Positions 42,504-52,700 of a stretch of DNA of 64,000 nucleotides are shown here, piece by piece. Origin of the DNA: PALSA-555 sp963821325 (GTDB taxonomy: Bacteria; Actinomycetota; Acidimicrobiia; IMCC26256; PALSA-555). A program made the position numbers and the translations under genes. The stretch lies in NCBI GenBank assembly GCA_963821325.1, contig CAWGDC010000003.1, positions 186,001 to 250,000 of the forward strand. The letters are read 5' to 3'. A model generated the notes under the pieces. That model made no database searches and was not told the DNA's origin. It saw nothing but the letters and a program-made list of their open reading frames with translations. Numbering within the stretch: position 1 is the first letter of the stretch; the number at the start of each line of letters is the position of its first letter.

Positions 42504-43490
42504 GTGGACCACGCGCCCATGAGCCACGACACGCTGGGCTCGACCCGAGCCGGTGCCGTCGACGGGACAGTCGTCGGCGCGTTCGTCGAGCTGCTCGTGC
42601 GCCGCCGACTCCTCGTCGTCACCGGTTACCTCACCGTCGCGCTCGCCGCGGTCGTCACCGTCGGGCAACCGAACCGGCCCGCGATCCTGTGGTGGGCGGT
42701 GGGGCTCGTCGTCGTGACCTGCGCCGGCGCGGAGACCGGTGTCCGCCGGTTCCTGATCGACTGGGTCCCAGCGCTCGTGATCGCCGCCGGCTACGACACC
42801 GTGCGCGCCGAGTCGGTCGACCTGCTCAGCCGGGCGATCGTGCACCCCCAGCTGCGCTTCGACGAGATCGCGTTCGGCGGCACCGCGCCGACGGTTCTGG
42901 TGCAGCGCTGGCTGCAGGCCGGCGACGGCGTGCACTGGTGGGACTACCTGACGTGGCTCGGCTACCTGTCCCACTTCGTGGTGACGCTGGCCGTCGTCGC
43001 CTTCTTCTACGTGACGGACCGGGAGCGGTTCCGGCGCCTCGCCGCGCTCGTCGTGACGGTGAGCGTCGCCGGGTTCGCGACCTACTTCATCATCCCCGCG
43101 GTGCCGCCCTGGCTGGCCAGCCGGCAAGGGGTGCTCCCCCACACCACCCGGATCCAGTACGAGGTGTGGGCCCACCTCGGCCTGCCCGGCATCGCCAAGA
43201 TCTTCAACGGCGGCACCCAGCTCGCCAACCCGGTCGCCGCGCTGCCGTCCCTCCACGCGGCCTGGCCGCTCATGGTGCTGCTCTTCATCTGGCCGACCGC
43301 ACGTCGCGGCCGCTGGGTGTTCCTCGCGTACCTCGTCTTCATGGTCGCGGTGCTCGTCTACGGCGCCGAGCACTACGTCAGCGACATCCTGCTCGGCTGG
43401 GCCTACACGCTCGTCGTGTTCTGGGCGTGGAACCGCCACTGGGCGCGGCGAGACCGGGAGCGCGGCGGCAGCCTCGCGCCCGCCGCATGA
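42504..43490 (+). CDS. PAP2-superfamily membrane phosphatase/phosphotransferase
   Basis: A 328-aa protein with six or so helices (LLVVTGYLTVALAAVVTV; ILWWAVGLVVVTCAG; FVVTLAVVAFFYV; MVLLFIWP; WVFLAYLVFMVAVLVYG). The PAP2 signature parts are PSLHAAWPLMV and YGAEHYVSDILLGW, giving the catalytic His and Asp; the lysine-rich KxxxxxxRP motif is not obvious, as in the PAP2_3 group that includes inositol-phosphoceramide-synthase-like enzymes. It probably acts on a lipid phosphate in the membrane. GTG start, seven bases after GGGGA in the structured leader. Confidence 0.85.
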   Translation: MDHAPMSHDTLGSTRAGAVDGTVVGAFVELLVRRRLLVVTGYLTVALAAVVTVGQPNRPAILWWAVGLVVVTCAGAETGVRRFLIDWVPALVIAAGYDTVRAESVDLLSRAIVHPQLRFDEIAFGGTAPTVLVQRWLQAGDGVHWWDYLTWLGYLSHFVVTLAVVAFFYVTDRERFRRLAALVVTVSVAGFATYFIIPAVPPWLASRQGVLPHTTRIQYEVWAHLGLPGIAKIFNGGTQLANPVAALPSLHAAWPLMVLLFIWPTARRGRWVFLAYLVFMVAVLVYGAEHYVSDILLGWAYTLVVFWAWNRHWARRDRERGGSLAPAA

Positions 43491-43518
43491 CGTCGGTCGC
43501 GCTGGCCGGGTAGCCCGC

Positions 43519-44295
43519 GTGGGCGACACGGTCCGCTACGAGCGCGACGGCCACGTCGCCACCATCACCTACCACCGGCCCGAGGTGCTGAACGCCATCA
43601 ACGGCCAGCTGCGCGAGGACCTCAACGCCGCGTGGCTGCAGTTCCGCGACGACACCGACGCGTGGGTGGCGATCGTCACCGGCGCCGGCCGGGCATTCTG
43701 CGTCGGCGCCGACCTGCGCGACGGCGCCCACTCGGCCGGCCACTGGCCGGGCTCCTTCTGGGAGATCCCGACGATCAACTCCTTCGAATCGGGGCTCGAG
43801 ATCTGGAAGCCGACCATCGCCGCGGTGAACGGCTACTGCCTCGGCTACGGGCTCACCCTCGTCGCCGCCTGCGACTTCGTCGTCGCGGCCGACGACGCCC
43901 AGTTCGGCATGCCCGAGGTGCGCCTCGGCGTCCCCACCATCGTCGGCGCCATCCGGCTCCCCCGCCGCCTCGGCATGCAAGCCGCGCTCGAGCTGCTCCT
44001 CACCGGCGAGCGCATCGACGCCACCCGCGCCGCCGAGCTCGGCCTCGCCCGATGCGTCGTGCCGCGCGCCGAGCTGCTCACCGAGGCACGCCGCCTGGCC
44101 GACCGGCTCTGCGCCGGCGCGCCCCTCGCCGTGCGCGCCGTGAAGGAGATGGCCTACCGCGGCCAGACCCTCCCCTGGGCCGACGCCGTCCGCATGGGCG
44201 AGACCATGCGACGCCTCGTCGCCGCGACCGAGGACGCGGCCGAGGGCCGTGCCGCGGCGGCGGAGGGCCGGCCACCCCAATGGAAGGGACGGTGA
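43519..44295 (+). CDS. Enoyl-CoA hydratase/isomerase family protein
   Basis: A 258-aa crotonase-fold protein: HRPEVLNAINGQLREDL, oxyanion-hole AFCVGADLRDGA, VNGYCLGYGLTLVAACDFVVAADDAQFGMPEVRLG (quoted in pieces), and the helix IRLPRRLGMQAALELLLTGE. The Glu pair of classic hydratases is replaced in part (CLGYGLTL instead of xGGGCEL; MPEVRLG retained), so the exact reaction is unclear. GTG start 28 bases after the PAP2 stop, probably in the same transcript. Confidence 0.88.
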   Translation: MGDTVRYERDGHVATITYHRPEVLNAINGQLREDLNAAWLQFRDDTDAWVAIVTGAGRAFCVGADLRDGAHSAGHWPGSFWEIPTINSFESGLEIWKPTIAAVNGYCLGYGLTLVAACDFVVAADDAQFGMPEVRLGVPTIVGAIRLPRRLGMQAALELLLTGERIDATRAAELGLARCVVPRAELLTEARRLADRLCAGAPLAVRAVKEMAYRGQTLPWADAVRMGETMRRLVAATEDAAEGRAAAAEGRPPQWKGR

Positions 44296-44425
44296 CCGAC
44301 GCGGCCTCGCCGCGGTCCGCGGGTGCGTGGAGCTCGGGCGCCTCGACGGCGGGGTACACGTCACGCGCCGTCGTGCCGCGGCGCGGGTTGGTGGCGCACG
44401 AGCGGGGCCGGGTCCTGGACGCCGC

Positions 44426-45682
44426 TCAGTCGACGAGCCGCCCGGCCCGGTAGTCGTCGTAGGCGGCGAGGTCGAGGAGCCCGTGGCCGGAGAAGTTGAA
44501 GAGGATGACCCGCTCCTCGTCGGCGTCCTTGGCCGCGAGGGCCTCGTCGACGACGGCGCGGAGGGCGTGGCCGGTCTCGGGGGCGGCGAGCTTCCCCTCG
44601 GTGTTGGCGAACCGGACGGCGGCCTCGAAGGTGGCGTTCTGGGGATAGGCGACCGCCTCCATCCGCCCGGCGCGCACCAGATTGGAGATGATCGGCGCGT
44701 CGCCGTGGTAGCGCAGCCCCCCGGCGTGGATGGGCGGGGGTACGAAGTCGTGGCCGAGGGTGTACATCGCCAGCAGCGGCGTCATGCCGGCGCTGTCACC
44801 GAAGTCGTGGTCGAAGCGGCCCTCCGTGAGGGTCGGGCACGAGGACGGCTCCGCGGCGAGGAGACGCACCGTCTCGTCGGCCACGAACGGGAGGGCGATG
44901 CCGCCGAGGTTCGAGCCGCCGCCGCAGCAGCCGACGACGACGTCGGGGAGCGTCTCGCCGGCTCGCGCGAGCTGGGCCTTGGCTTCGAGCCCGATGATCG
45001 TCTGGTGCAGCAGCACGTGGTTCAGCACCGACCCGAGGGCGTAGTGGCTGTCGTCGCGGCTGGCGGCGTCGCGCACCGCGTCGCTGATCGCCAGGCCGAG
45101 CGACCCGGGATGGTCCGGCTGGTCGACGGGTGAGGGCAGCACGTCGCTGCCCCACGTCTCCATGAGGACGCGGCGATACGGCTTCTGGTCGTAGGAGGCC
45201 CGCACCATGTACACGGTGCAGTCGAGGTCGAACTGGGTGCACGCGAACGACAGGGCCGTCCCCCACTGCCCGGCACCGGTCTCGGTGGTCAGCCGCGCGA
45301 CGCCTTCCGCCTGGTTGTAGAACGCCTGGGGGACGGCGGTGTTCGGCTTGTGCGACCCGGCGGGTGAGACCGACTCGTCCTTGTAGTAGATGCGCGCCGG
45401 GGTGCCGAGCGCGCGCTCGAGGCGCTCGGCGCGCACGAGCGGCGTCGGGCGCCACAGCGAGAGGATGTCGAGCACCGGGCCGGGGATGTCGACCCACGGG
45501 TCGGTCGCGACCTCCTGGGCGATCAGCGCCATCGGGAACAGCGGCGCGAGGTCGTCGGGTCCGACGGGCTCCCTCGTCGCGGGGTGCAGCGGCGGCTCGA
45601 GCGGCATCGGCAGGGACGGCACGACGTTGAACCAGGCGGTCGGGAGCTCGTCGACGGGCAGGGTGATCCGGGTCGTGGTCAT
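44426..45682 (-). CDS. TrpB-like PLP enzyme (TrpB2)
   Basis: A 418-aa beta chain of the TrpB2 class. The PLP-binding Lys is in SVSPAGSHKPNTAVPQAF; ETGAGQWGTALSFAC, GCCGGGSNLGGIALPF and LFNFSGHGLLDLAAYD match TIGR01415-type proteins; the long N-terminus (ITLPVDELPTAWFNVVP) distinguishes it from TrpB1. TrpB2 proteins can use free indole but do not form the usual TrpA complex. Its ATG overlaps the trpC stop (ATGA), so it is made with TrpC. The window thus holds two TrpB genes. Confidence 0.93.
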   Translation of the reverse strand: MTTTRITLPVDELPTAWFNVVPSLPMPLEPPLHPATREPVGPDDLAPLFPMALIAQEVATDPWVDIPGPVLDILSLWRPTPLVRAERLERALGTPARIYYKDESVSPAGSHKPNTAVPQAFYNQAEGVARLTTETGAGQWGTALSFACTQFDLDCTVYMVRASYDQKPYRRVLMETWGSDVLPSPVDQPDHPGSLGLAISDAVRDAASRDDSHYALGSVLNHVLLHQTIIGLEAKAQLARAGETLPDVVVGCCGGGSNLGGIALPFVADETVRLLAAEPSSCPTLTEGRFDHDFGDSAGMTPLLAMYTLGHDFVPPPIHAGGLRYHGDAPIISNLVRAGRMEAVAYPQNATFEAAVRFANTEGKLAAPETGHALRAVVDEALAAKDADEERVILFNFSGHGLLDLAAYDDYRAGRLVD

Positions 45683-46478
45683 CGAGGCCTCCTCGGCAGA
45701 TCGGCGAGCTGGGCGACGAGCCGGGCCGGGTCGGCGGCGCGCACAAGCGCCTCGCCCACGAGCACCGCGTCGTAGCCGGCGGCGGCCATCCGCTTGGCGT
45801 CGTCGGGGCCGCGGATGGCGCTCTCGGCCACGGCGACGACGTCGGGCGGCACGCGGCCGGCGAGCGCCTCGGCGCCTTCGAGGTCCTCCTCGAAGGTGCC
45901 GAGGTCGCGGGCGTTGACCCCGACGACGCGCGCGCCGACCGCCAGCGCCGTGTCGAGCTCGGCAGCGTCGTGGGTCTCGACGAGCGCGGCGAGGCCGAGC
46001 TCGCCGGCGAGCTGGTGCAGGTCGGCGAGCACGCCACGGTCCGGGATCGCGGCGACGATGAGCAGCACGGCGTCGGCGCCGATGGCGCGGGTCTCGTAGA
46101 GCTGGTCGGCGTCGATCACGAAGTCCTTGCGCAGCGCCGGGATGGCCGGCGCGGCGGCCCGTGCCTGCTGGAGGTCGTCGACGGTGCCGCCGAAGAAGAT
46201 CCGGTCGGTGAGCACGGACAGTGCCGCGGCGCCGCCGGCCGCGTACGCCGCGGCGGTGGCCGACGCGTCGAGGTCGGGGGCGAGGTCGCCCTTCGACGGG
46301 GACCGGCGTTTCAGCTCGGCGACGACCGCAAGCCGGTCCCCGCGGCGCAACGCGGCGTGGAAGTCCCGGGGGGCGGCGCGGTGAGCGCCGCGGCGTGGAT
46401 GACGTCGCGGGTCTGCGGCTGATGCAGCAGGGTGATCTCGTCGCGCTTCGCGGCGAGGATGTCCGCCAGGACGCTCAT
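45679..46478 (-). CDS. trpC: Indole-3-glycerol phosphate synthase (one frameshift)
   Basis: TrpC forms indole-3-glycerol phosphate from CdRP. SVLADILAAKRDEITLL at the N-terminus, then after a frame change at a C6 run (46368-46373, plus strand G) PRDFHAALRRGDRLAVVAELKRRSPSKGDL, ALRKDFVIDADQLYET, LLIVAAI, VGVNARDLGTFEEDL and VAESAIRGPDDAK (quoted in pieces). One added C gives TAPPPRDFHAAL. Catalytic Lys and Glu residues of the (beta/alpha)8 barrel (ELKRRSPSKG, AESAI) are present. Joined length about 266 aa; overlaps trpB2. Confidence 0.92.
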
Positions 46479-46507
46479 CGGTCGTCGAGTGTGCCAGGAT
46501 CGGCACC

Positions 46508-47683
46508 GTGGCGGCAGCGACGTTCCCCGACGGGTTCGTGTGGGGCACCGCGACCGCGGCGCACCAGGTCGAGGGCGGCAACTGGAACAACGACTGGTGG
46601 GCGTGGGAGCACGCCGAGGACACAGCGTGCGAGGAGCCGTCGGGGGACGCCTGCGACCACCTGTGGCGCTACCCCGAGGACCTCGACCTCGTCGCCGGCC
46701 TCGGGCTCAGCGCGTACCGGTTCTCGCTCGAGTGGTCGCGCATCGAGCCGGAGTACGGCGAGTTCTCGACGGCGAACCTCGACCACTACCGGCGGATGAT
46801 CGCCGCCTGCCGGGACCGGGACCTGCTCCCGGTCGTGACGTTCCACCACTTCACGAGCCCCCGCTGGGTGGACGCGGAGGGTGGCTGGGCGAACCCGACG
46901 ACCGCGGACCGGTTCGCGGCGTTCTGCGAGCGGGCGGTCGGCCACTTCGGCGACGAGCTCGGGATGGCGTGCACGCTGAACGAGCCGAACATCGTGTCGC
47001 TGATGGGCTGGCTCATGGGCATGTTCCCGCCGGGGCGGCGCGACGACTTCGAGGGCTACCTCAAGGTCAACGAGCACCTGCTGGACGCGCACCGCAAGGC
47101 ATACGACGCGTTGAAGGCCGGGCCGGGCGACTTCCCGGTCGGCTTGACGCTGTCGATGAGCGACTGGACGGCCGAGCCCGGCTCGGAGCATCTCATCGCC
47201 ACGTACCGGCGTCACCACGAGGACGCGTACCTGGAGGCGGCCCGCGGCGACGACTTCGTCGGGGTGCAGGCGTACTCGCGGAACCGCATCGGGGCCGACG
47301 GGATGCTCGGCCCCGAGGACGGCGTCGAGGTGCTGCCGATGGGCTACGAGTACTGGCCGGCGGCGGCCGCGGCGGCGGTGCGCCACGCCGTCGAGGTGGC
47401 CGGCACCCCGGTGTACGTGACCGAGAACGGGATCGGCACCGACGACGACGAGCAGCGGATCCGGTACCTGCGCGCCTCGCTCGAGGGTGTCGCCCGCACG
47501 ATCGACGACGGGCTCGACGTGCGCGGCTTCTTCTGCTGGTCGCTGCTCGACAACTTCGAGTGGGCGTTCGGGTACCGGCTGCGCTTCGGGCTCGTGGCCG
47601 TCGACCGGGCCACCCAGGAGCGCACGGTGAAGCCGAGTGGCCGGTGGTTCGGCGAGGTCGCCCGCACGAACCGGGTCGACTGA
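46508..47683 (+). CDS. Glycoside hydrolase family 1 (beta-glucosidase-like)
   Basis: A 391-aa GH1 enzyme, shorter than the usual 440-480 aa. FPDGFVWGTATAAHQVEGG at the N-terminus, acid/base Glu in CTLNEPNIVSLMG, catalytic nucleophile Glu in VYVTENGIGTDDD, and YRFSLEWSRIEPEYG and GFFCWSLLDNFEWAFGY typical of the family (quoted in pieces). No signal peptide, so intracellular. Substrate specificity not determinable from sequence. GTG start divergent from trpC, 29 bases apart; a strong hairpin follows the stop. Confidence 0.93.
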   Translation: MAAATFPDGFVWGTATAAHQVEGGNWNNDWWAWEHAEDTACEEPSGDACDHLWRYPEDLDLVAGLGLSAYRFSLEWSRIEPEYGEFSTANLDHYRRMIAACRDRDLLPVVTFHHFTSPRWVDAEGGWANPTTADRFAAFCERAVGHFGDELGMACTLNEPNIVSLMGWLMGMFPPGRRDDFEGYLKVNEHLLDAHRKAYDALKAGPGDFPVGLTLSMSDWTAEPGSEHLIATYRRHHEDAYLEAARGDDFVGVQAYSRNRIGADGMLGPEDGVEVLPMGYEYWPAAAAAAVRHAVEVAGTPVYVTENGIGTDDDEQRIRYLRASLEGVARTIDDGLDVRGFFCWSLLDNFEWAFGYRLRFGLVAVDRATQERTVKPSGRWFGEVARTNRVD

Positions 47684-47696
47684 TCATCCGGGCCTC

Positions 47697-47718
47697 ACCG
47701 TCCCCTCACGGGGACGGT
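47697..47718 (+). terminator. Perfect 9-bp stem-loop after the GH1 gene
   Basis: ACCGTCCCC and GGGGACGGT pair perfectly around a TCAC loop, 14 bases after the GH1 stop. There is no T tract, as is common for high-GC intrinsic terminators. It separates the glycosidase from the two-component operon. Confidence 0.6.
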
Positions 47719-47747
47719 CGACGCTTGTGGGGAGCGTGGGGGCCAGA

Positions 47748-48441
47748 ATGGTCGAGATGGAGAAGGGCACGATCGTCGTCGTCGACGACGAGGACAACAT
47801 CGCGGATCTCGTCGGCCTCTACCTGGAGCGGGAGGGGTACCGGGTCCTCAAGGCCGCGTCGGGCACCGCGGGCCTCGGACGCGTTCCGCGACCACCGGCC
47901 CCGCCTCGTCGTCCTCGACGTCGGCCTGCCCGACGTCGACGGCCTCGAGGTGTGCAAGCGGATCCGCCAGACCTCCCAGGTGCCGATCATCTTCCTCACG
48001 GCCCGCGACGGTGAGGTCGACCGGGTGCTCGGCCTCGAGCTCGGCGCTGACGACTACCTGACGAAGCCGTTCTCCCCCGCCGAGCTCGTCGCCCGGGTGA
48101 AGGCGGTGCTGCGCCGCACCGACGGCGCGCCCGCCCCCGAGGTCGTGCAGGCGGGCCGGGTCACGATCGACGCCGGCCGCCGCGAGGTCCGCGTCGACGA
48201 CGGCGCGGTCGAGCTCACCACGAAGGAGTTCGACCTCTTGAAGTTCCTCGCCGAGCGGCCCGGGCTCGCGATGTCGCGCCAGCAGATCCTCGACGGGGTG
48301 TGGGGCTACGACTGGTTCGGGGACGCCCGGACGGTCGACGTCCACATCGCCCAGGTGCGCAAGAAGCTCGGTGACGCCCTCGTGATCGACACGGTGCGGG
48401 GCGTCGGGTATCGCCTCGAGTCGCGCGCCGCCGGCGCATGA
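47748..48441 (+). CDS. OmpR-family response regulator (one frameshift)
   Basis: A DNA-binding response regulator of about 230 aa. Receiver: VVVDDEDNIADLVGLYLEREGYRV, phospho-Asp in LVVLDVGLPDVDGLEV, LTARDGEVDRVLGLELGADDYLTKPFSPAELVARV; winged helix: LTTKEFDLLKFLAERPG, DARTVDVHIAQVRKKLGD (quoted in pieces). The frame breaks near 47877 in a GG pair; one G less gives GTAGLDAFRDHRP. ATG at 47748 is preferred after GTGGGGG; an ATG at 47757 is also possible. Overlaps the kinase gene (ATGA). Confidence 0.92.
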
Positions 48442-49892
48442 GAACGGCCCCCGGGGCCCCGGCGCGGCCCCGGCGGCGACTCCGCACCCGGCTCCTGGTG
48501 GCGATGGTCGCCATCGCGTTCGGCGTGCTCGTCGTCGCGGCCGTCGGCGCCGGCGCGATCGCCCGCTCGACCGCGTCGTCCGCCGCGGTGACGAGCCTGA
48601 CGAAGGAGGCGCCCGGCGTCGCGAACGAGGTCAACCTGCTCGGCCGCCAGTTCCGCCGCGCTCGGTCCACGACCAACTCCGCGTCGCTGTGCCGGGTCAT
48701 CGCCGGGGTGCTGCGCATCTCGGGCACGAGCGTCGTCGAGGTGACCGCCAACGGCACGGTCGACGAGGGGGTCGCCACCTTCCTCGGCAGCTCGTGCGCG
48801 AACCAGGGCAACGTCCAGCTGCCCAGCGACCTCCGGCCGAGCGACCTCAACGTGGACCTGCTGCTCGTCGGCGAGCAGCAGTCCGGGGTCGTGAACCACA
48901 CGGCGTTCGTCGCGTACCCGCTGCCGGTGCTCGCGACGACCACCCCGGTGGTGGTGCTGACCCAGAGCGTCGAGACCCAGCCGCTCGGCCGGGCCGGCCC
49001 GTACCTGCTGCTCACCGGCGCGCTCGCGCTGATCGTCGCCGGGCTCGTGTCCGCCTACCTGGCCCGCCGGCTCACGAGGCCGATCGCCGCGATGCGCGAC
49101 ACCGCGCAGCGCATCGCGGGGGGCGACCTGTCGGCACGGGTCGACCTGACCGAGGGACCCGACGACGAGCTGCGGAGCCTCGCGCACAGCCTCGACGCCA
49201 TGGCCGCCGAGCTCGAGACGGCGCGCGGCCACGAGCGGGCGTTCCTCCTCTCGGTGTCGCACGACCTGCGCACGCCGCTCACGTCGATCCGCGGGTACGC
49301 CGACGCGATCACCGACGGGGTCGTCGACGACCCCGCCGAGCGGGCCCGCGCCGGCTCGATCATCGCCGCCGAGGCGCGGCGCCTCGAGCGGCTCGTCGCC
49401 GACCTGCTCGACCTCGCCCGGCTCGACGCCCACCAGTTCTCGCTCAACCCGAAGCCCGTCGACGCCCGCAGCGTCGTCTACGACGCCGTCGCCGGGTTCG
49501 TGCCGTCGGCGCGGGACTGGGGGCTGCGCCTCGAGGTGGTGCGCGGCGACCCGGCACCCGCCGACGTCGACCCTGAGCGGCTGGCGCAGATCACCGCCAA
49601 CCTGGTCGAGAACGCCCTGAAGTACGCGCGGACCGCGGTGCGGGTCGGCGTCGACCGCCGTGACGGCCAGGTCGAGGTGCGCGTCGACGACGACGGCCCC
49701 GGCATCCCGGCGGCCGACCGCGACCGGGTGTTCGAGCGGCTCTACACCGCCCGGGACGCGCCGGGCCGCAAGGTCGGGACCGGGATCGGCCTGGCGATCG
49801 TCCACGAGCTCGCCGGCGCGATGGGCGGCGTCACCACGTGTCAGCCCCTCGACCCGGGCGGCACCCGCTTCACCGTCACGATCCCCGCCTGA
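48438..49892 (+). CDS. Sensor histidine kinase
   Basis: A 484-aa kinase. Two transmembrane helices (LLVAMVAIAFGVLVVAAVGAGAI; LLLTGALALIVAGLVSAYLA) enclose an extracytoplasmic sensor of about 140 residues. HAMP (RRLTRPIAAMRDTAQRIAGGD), HisKA with the phospho-His in SVSHDLRTPLTSIRGYADAI, and an HATPase domain with N box NLVENALKYA, G1 DDGPGIP and G2 GTGIGLAIVHE (quoted in pieces). Partner of the overlapping response regulator. Signal not known; the sensor has two Cys that could bridge. Confidence 0.93.
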   Translation: MRTAPGAPARPRRRLRTRLLVAMVAIAFGVLVVAAVGAGAIARSTASSAAVTSLTKEAPGVANEVNLLGRQFRRARSTTNSASLCRVIAGVLRISGTSVVEVTANGTVDEGVATFLGSSCANQGNVQLPSDLRPSDLNVDLLLVGEQQSGVVNHTAFVAYPLPVLATTTPVVVLTQSVETQPLGRAGPYLLLTGALALIVAGLVSAYLARRLTRPIAAMRDTAQRIAGGDLSARVDLTEGPDDELRSLAHSLDAMAAELETARGHERAFLLSVSHDLRTPLTSIRGYADAITDGVVDDPAERARAGSIIAAEARRLERLVADLLDLARLDAHQFSLNPKPVDARSVVYDAVAGFVPSARDWGLRLEVVRGDPAPADVDPERLAQITANLVENALKYARTAVRVGVDRRDGQVEVRVDDDGPGIPAADRDRVFERLYTARDAPGRKVGTGIGLAIVHELAGAMGGVTTCQPLDPGGTRFTVTIPA

Positions 49893-49929
49893 CGCGTCGA
49901 CGCCATGCTGTACTGAGGCGGGGGGTGGG

Positions 49930-52697
49930 ATGGCTGGGCTGCCGACGGGCACGGTGACGTTCTTGTTCACGGACCTCGAGGGCTCGACGCGGCTGTGGGA
50001 GCAGCACCCCGAGGCGATGCAGGTCGCGTTGGCGCGACACGACGCGATCCTCCGCGACGCCGTCGAGCGAGCTGGCGGCCACGTCATCAAGATGACCGGT
50101 GACGGCGTCCACGCCGTCTTCGCCACGGCAGCAGCGGGGGTCCGGGCCGCCGTCGCCGGCCAGCAGCGCCTCCTCGACGAGCCCTGGCCGGACACCGGGG
50201 CCCTGCGCGTGCGGATGGGGGTGCACACCGGCGCGGCGGAGCAGCGAGAGGGCGACTACTACGGGCAAACACTGAACCGGGCGGCGCGCATGATGGCAGT
50301 CGCCCACGCCGGCCAGATGGTGCTCTCCCAGGCGACGGCCACGATCGTGACCGACGAGCTGCCCCAGGAGGTGCGCCTCGACGACCTCGGCGAGCAGCGC
50401 CTACGCGACCTCGAGCGCCCCGAGCGGGTCTTCCAAGTCACGGCGCCCGGGCTGCCCACCGCGTTCCCGCCGCTGCGCTCGCACGAGACCCTCCCCTCCA
50501 ACCTGCCCGCGCAGCTCACGAGCTTCGTGGGGCGGGACGCGGACACGGCCGGGATCCGCGAGCAGCTGCGGCGCCAGCGCCTCGTCACGATCGTCGGGGT
50601 GGGCGGCGTCGGCAAGACCCGCCTGGCGCTCGAGGTCGCGGGCGAGATCCTCGCCGACTTTCGCGACGGTGCCTGGCTCTGCGAGCTGGCCGCCGCGGGC
50701 GATGGCGCGGCGATGATCGACACCGTCGCGGCCGCGCTTCGGGTCGTCGACACGCCGGGAGCGTCGCGTCGGGACAGCCTCGTCGACTTCCTCGCCACCC
50801 GCCAGGCCCTGGTGGTGCTCGACAACTGCGAGCATCTGCTCGATCCGGTGGCCACGCTCGTTGCGGGCGTGCTCGCGCGCGGTCGCGGCCTCCGGATCCT
50901 GGCGACCAGTCGCGAGCCGCTCGGCGTCGCGGGCGAGCAGGTCTGGGCGCTGCGCTCCTTGTCGGTCCCGTCGAGCTCGGACCGCGACGCGCTCGCGGCG
51001 ACCGACGCGGTGCGTCTGTTCGTGGAGCGGGCCCAGGCCAGCCGCGCCGGGTTCGTGCTCGACGACGTGAACGCGGGCGCGGTCGCCGAGATCTGCCGCC
51101 GGCTCGACGGGATCCCCCTGGCCATCGAGCTGGCCGCGGCGCGCTCGCCAGTGATGCAGCCCGGCGAGATCGCCGAGCACCTCCACGAGCGGTTCCGGCT
51201 CCTGAGCGCCGGCCGGCGCGCCGCCGTCGACCGTCACCAGACGCTCCGCGCCACGGTCGACTGGTCCTACTCGCTGCTTACCGAGCTCGAGCGCACGGTG
51301 TTCGCCCGGCTCTCGGTGTTCCCGTCCTCGTTCGACGCCGATGCCGCGGTCGCCGTGGCCGGCGGCGAGGGCCTCGAATTGTGGGACGTCCTCGATGCCA
51401 CGACCGGCCTCGTTGCCAAGTCCATGCTCACCACCGAGGACGACGCCGGCTCCACGACCCGGTTTGGGATGCTCGAGACGCTGCGCCAATACGGGCGCGA
51501 CCGCCTTGCCGAGGCGGGCGAGCCCGAGGTCGAGGCGCGCCAGCAGCGCCACAGCGCCCACTTCGCCGCCCTCGCCACAGAGCTCGACCGGCGTCTGAGC
51601 GGCGACGACGACATCGCCGCCCGGCGTGACGTCGCGCGCGACGTCGAGAACCTGCGCGCCGCGATGGCGTGGGCTTTGGACCGGCCCGATCACGAGCTCG
51701 ACGCCGTGCGCATCGCCGCCCATCTCGCGCTGCTCGTCTCGACGTACCGGAGCCTCGGCCTCGGGCCGTGGTTCGAGCGGGCGGTGCCCGCGGCCCGTGG
51801 CGCGGCGCCCGGCGTGCGGTTCACCGTCCTCGGCACCGCCGCGTACAGCGCGAAGCAGCGGGGCGACAACGAGCTCGCCGACCGCCTCATCGACGAGGCC
51901 TTCGCCCCCGGCGTGCCGGACGACGCCCCGCACTACTCCACGGCGTACACCGTCCGCGTCCTCGCGACGCTCACCAGCGACCTCGAACGGTGCGTGGCCG
52001 TCGCCCGCGAGGGCGCCGAGTTCCAGGACCGGCTCGGCCACCAGTTCGGTGCCATCTCCCTGTGGGGTCAAGTCGGCGTATTCGCCGCGCTGGGCGGCGA
52101 CACCGAGACGGGCCACCGCGAGACCGAGCGCGCGCTCCAGGCCGCTCGGGAGCTCGGCAACGCCTCCGCGCTCGCGATGGAGCTCTACCTCTGGGCGGCG
52201 GCTCGGTGGATGGACGAGCCGCGTCGCGCCGTCGAAGCGCTCGAGGAATCGGCGGCCCTGACCCGTGAGGGGGCGAGCGACATCGTGTACGCGGACACGC
52301 TGGAGCTGCTCGGCCGGTTGCGGACCGACGCCGGCGATCTGCGGGGCGCGCTGCGTGCCTTCCAGGCCGCGCTCAGCGAGACGATCACGGTCGGGAACCG
52401 TCTCGCGCTCACGTCACACTGGTGGTATCTCGCCGAGTCGCTGGGCCGGCGCGGCCACCACGTCGACGTCGCGGCCGTGGTGTACGGCATCTGCGACTCG
52501 GAGCAGTTCGTGACGTACGCGCCGCACCTCGGGGGACGCGAGCGCGACCTGCACGAGGGCGCCGTCGCGTCGACGCGAGCCAGCCTCGGGGACGAGCGAT
52601 ACGAGGCGCTGGTCGCCCGCGGCGCGCGATGCCCTACGAGGACGCCCTCGCGTACGTGTCCGACGAGCTCGAGCGCCTCCTCGCCACTACTCCGTAG
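49930..52697 (+). CDS. Class III nucleotidyl cyclase-AAA/NB-ARC ATPase-TPR regulator (one frameshift)
   Basis: About 922 aa. N-terminal cyclase domain (1-165): FLFTDLEGSTRLWE and VIKMTGDGVHAVFATA with the two metal Asp, and DYYGQTLNRAARM with Asn/Arg for transition-state binding. Then an NB-ARC-like ATPase (about 190-450): VTIVGVGGVGKTRLALEVAGE and LVVLDNCEHLL, ILATSREPL, GIPLAIELAAAR. The C-terminal half is TPR-like helical. This is the COG3903/AfsR-cyclase architecture common in Actinobacteria. No LuxR domain. The frame breaks at a CG repeat (52621-52629); two bases less give ARGAMPYEDALAYVSDEL to the TAG at 52697. Confidence 0.9.
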
Positions 52698-52700
52698 GCG

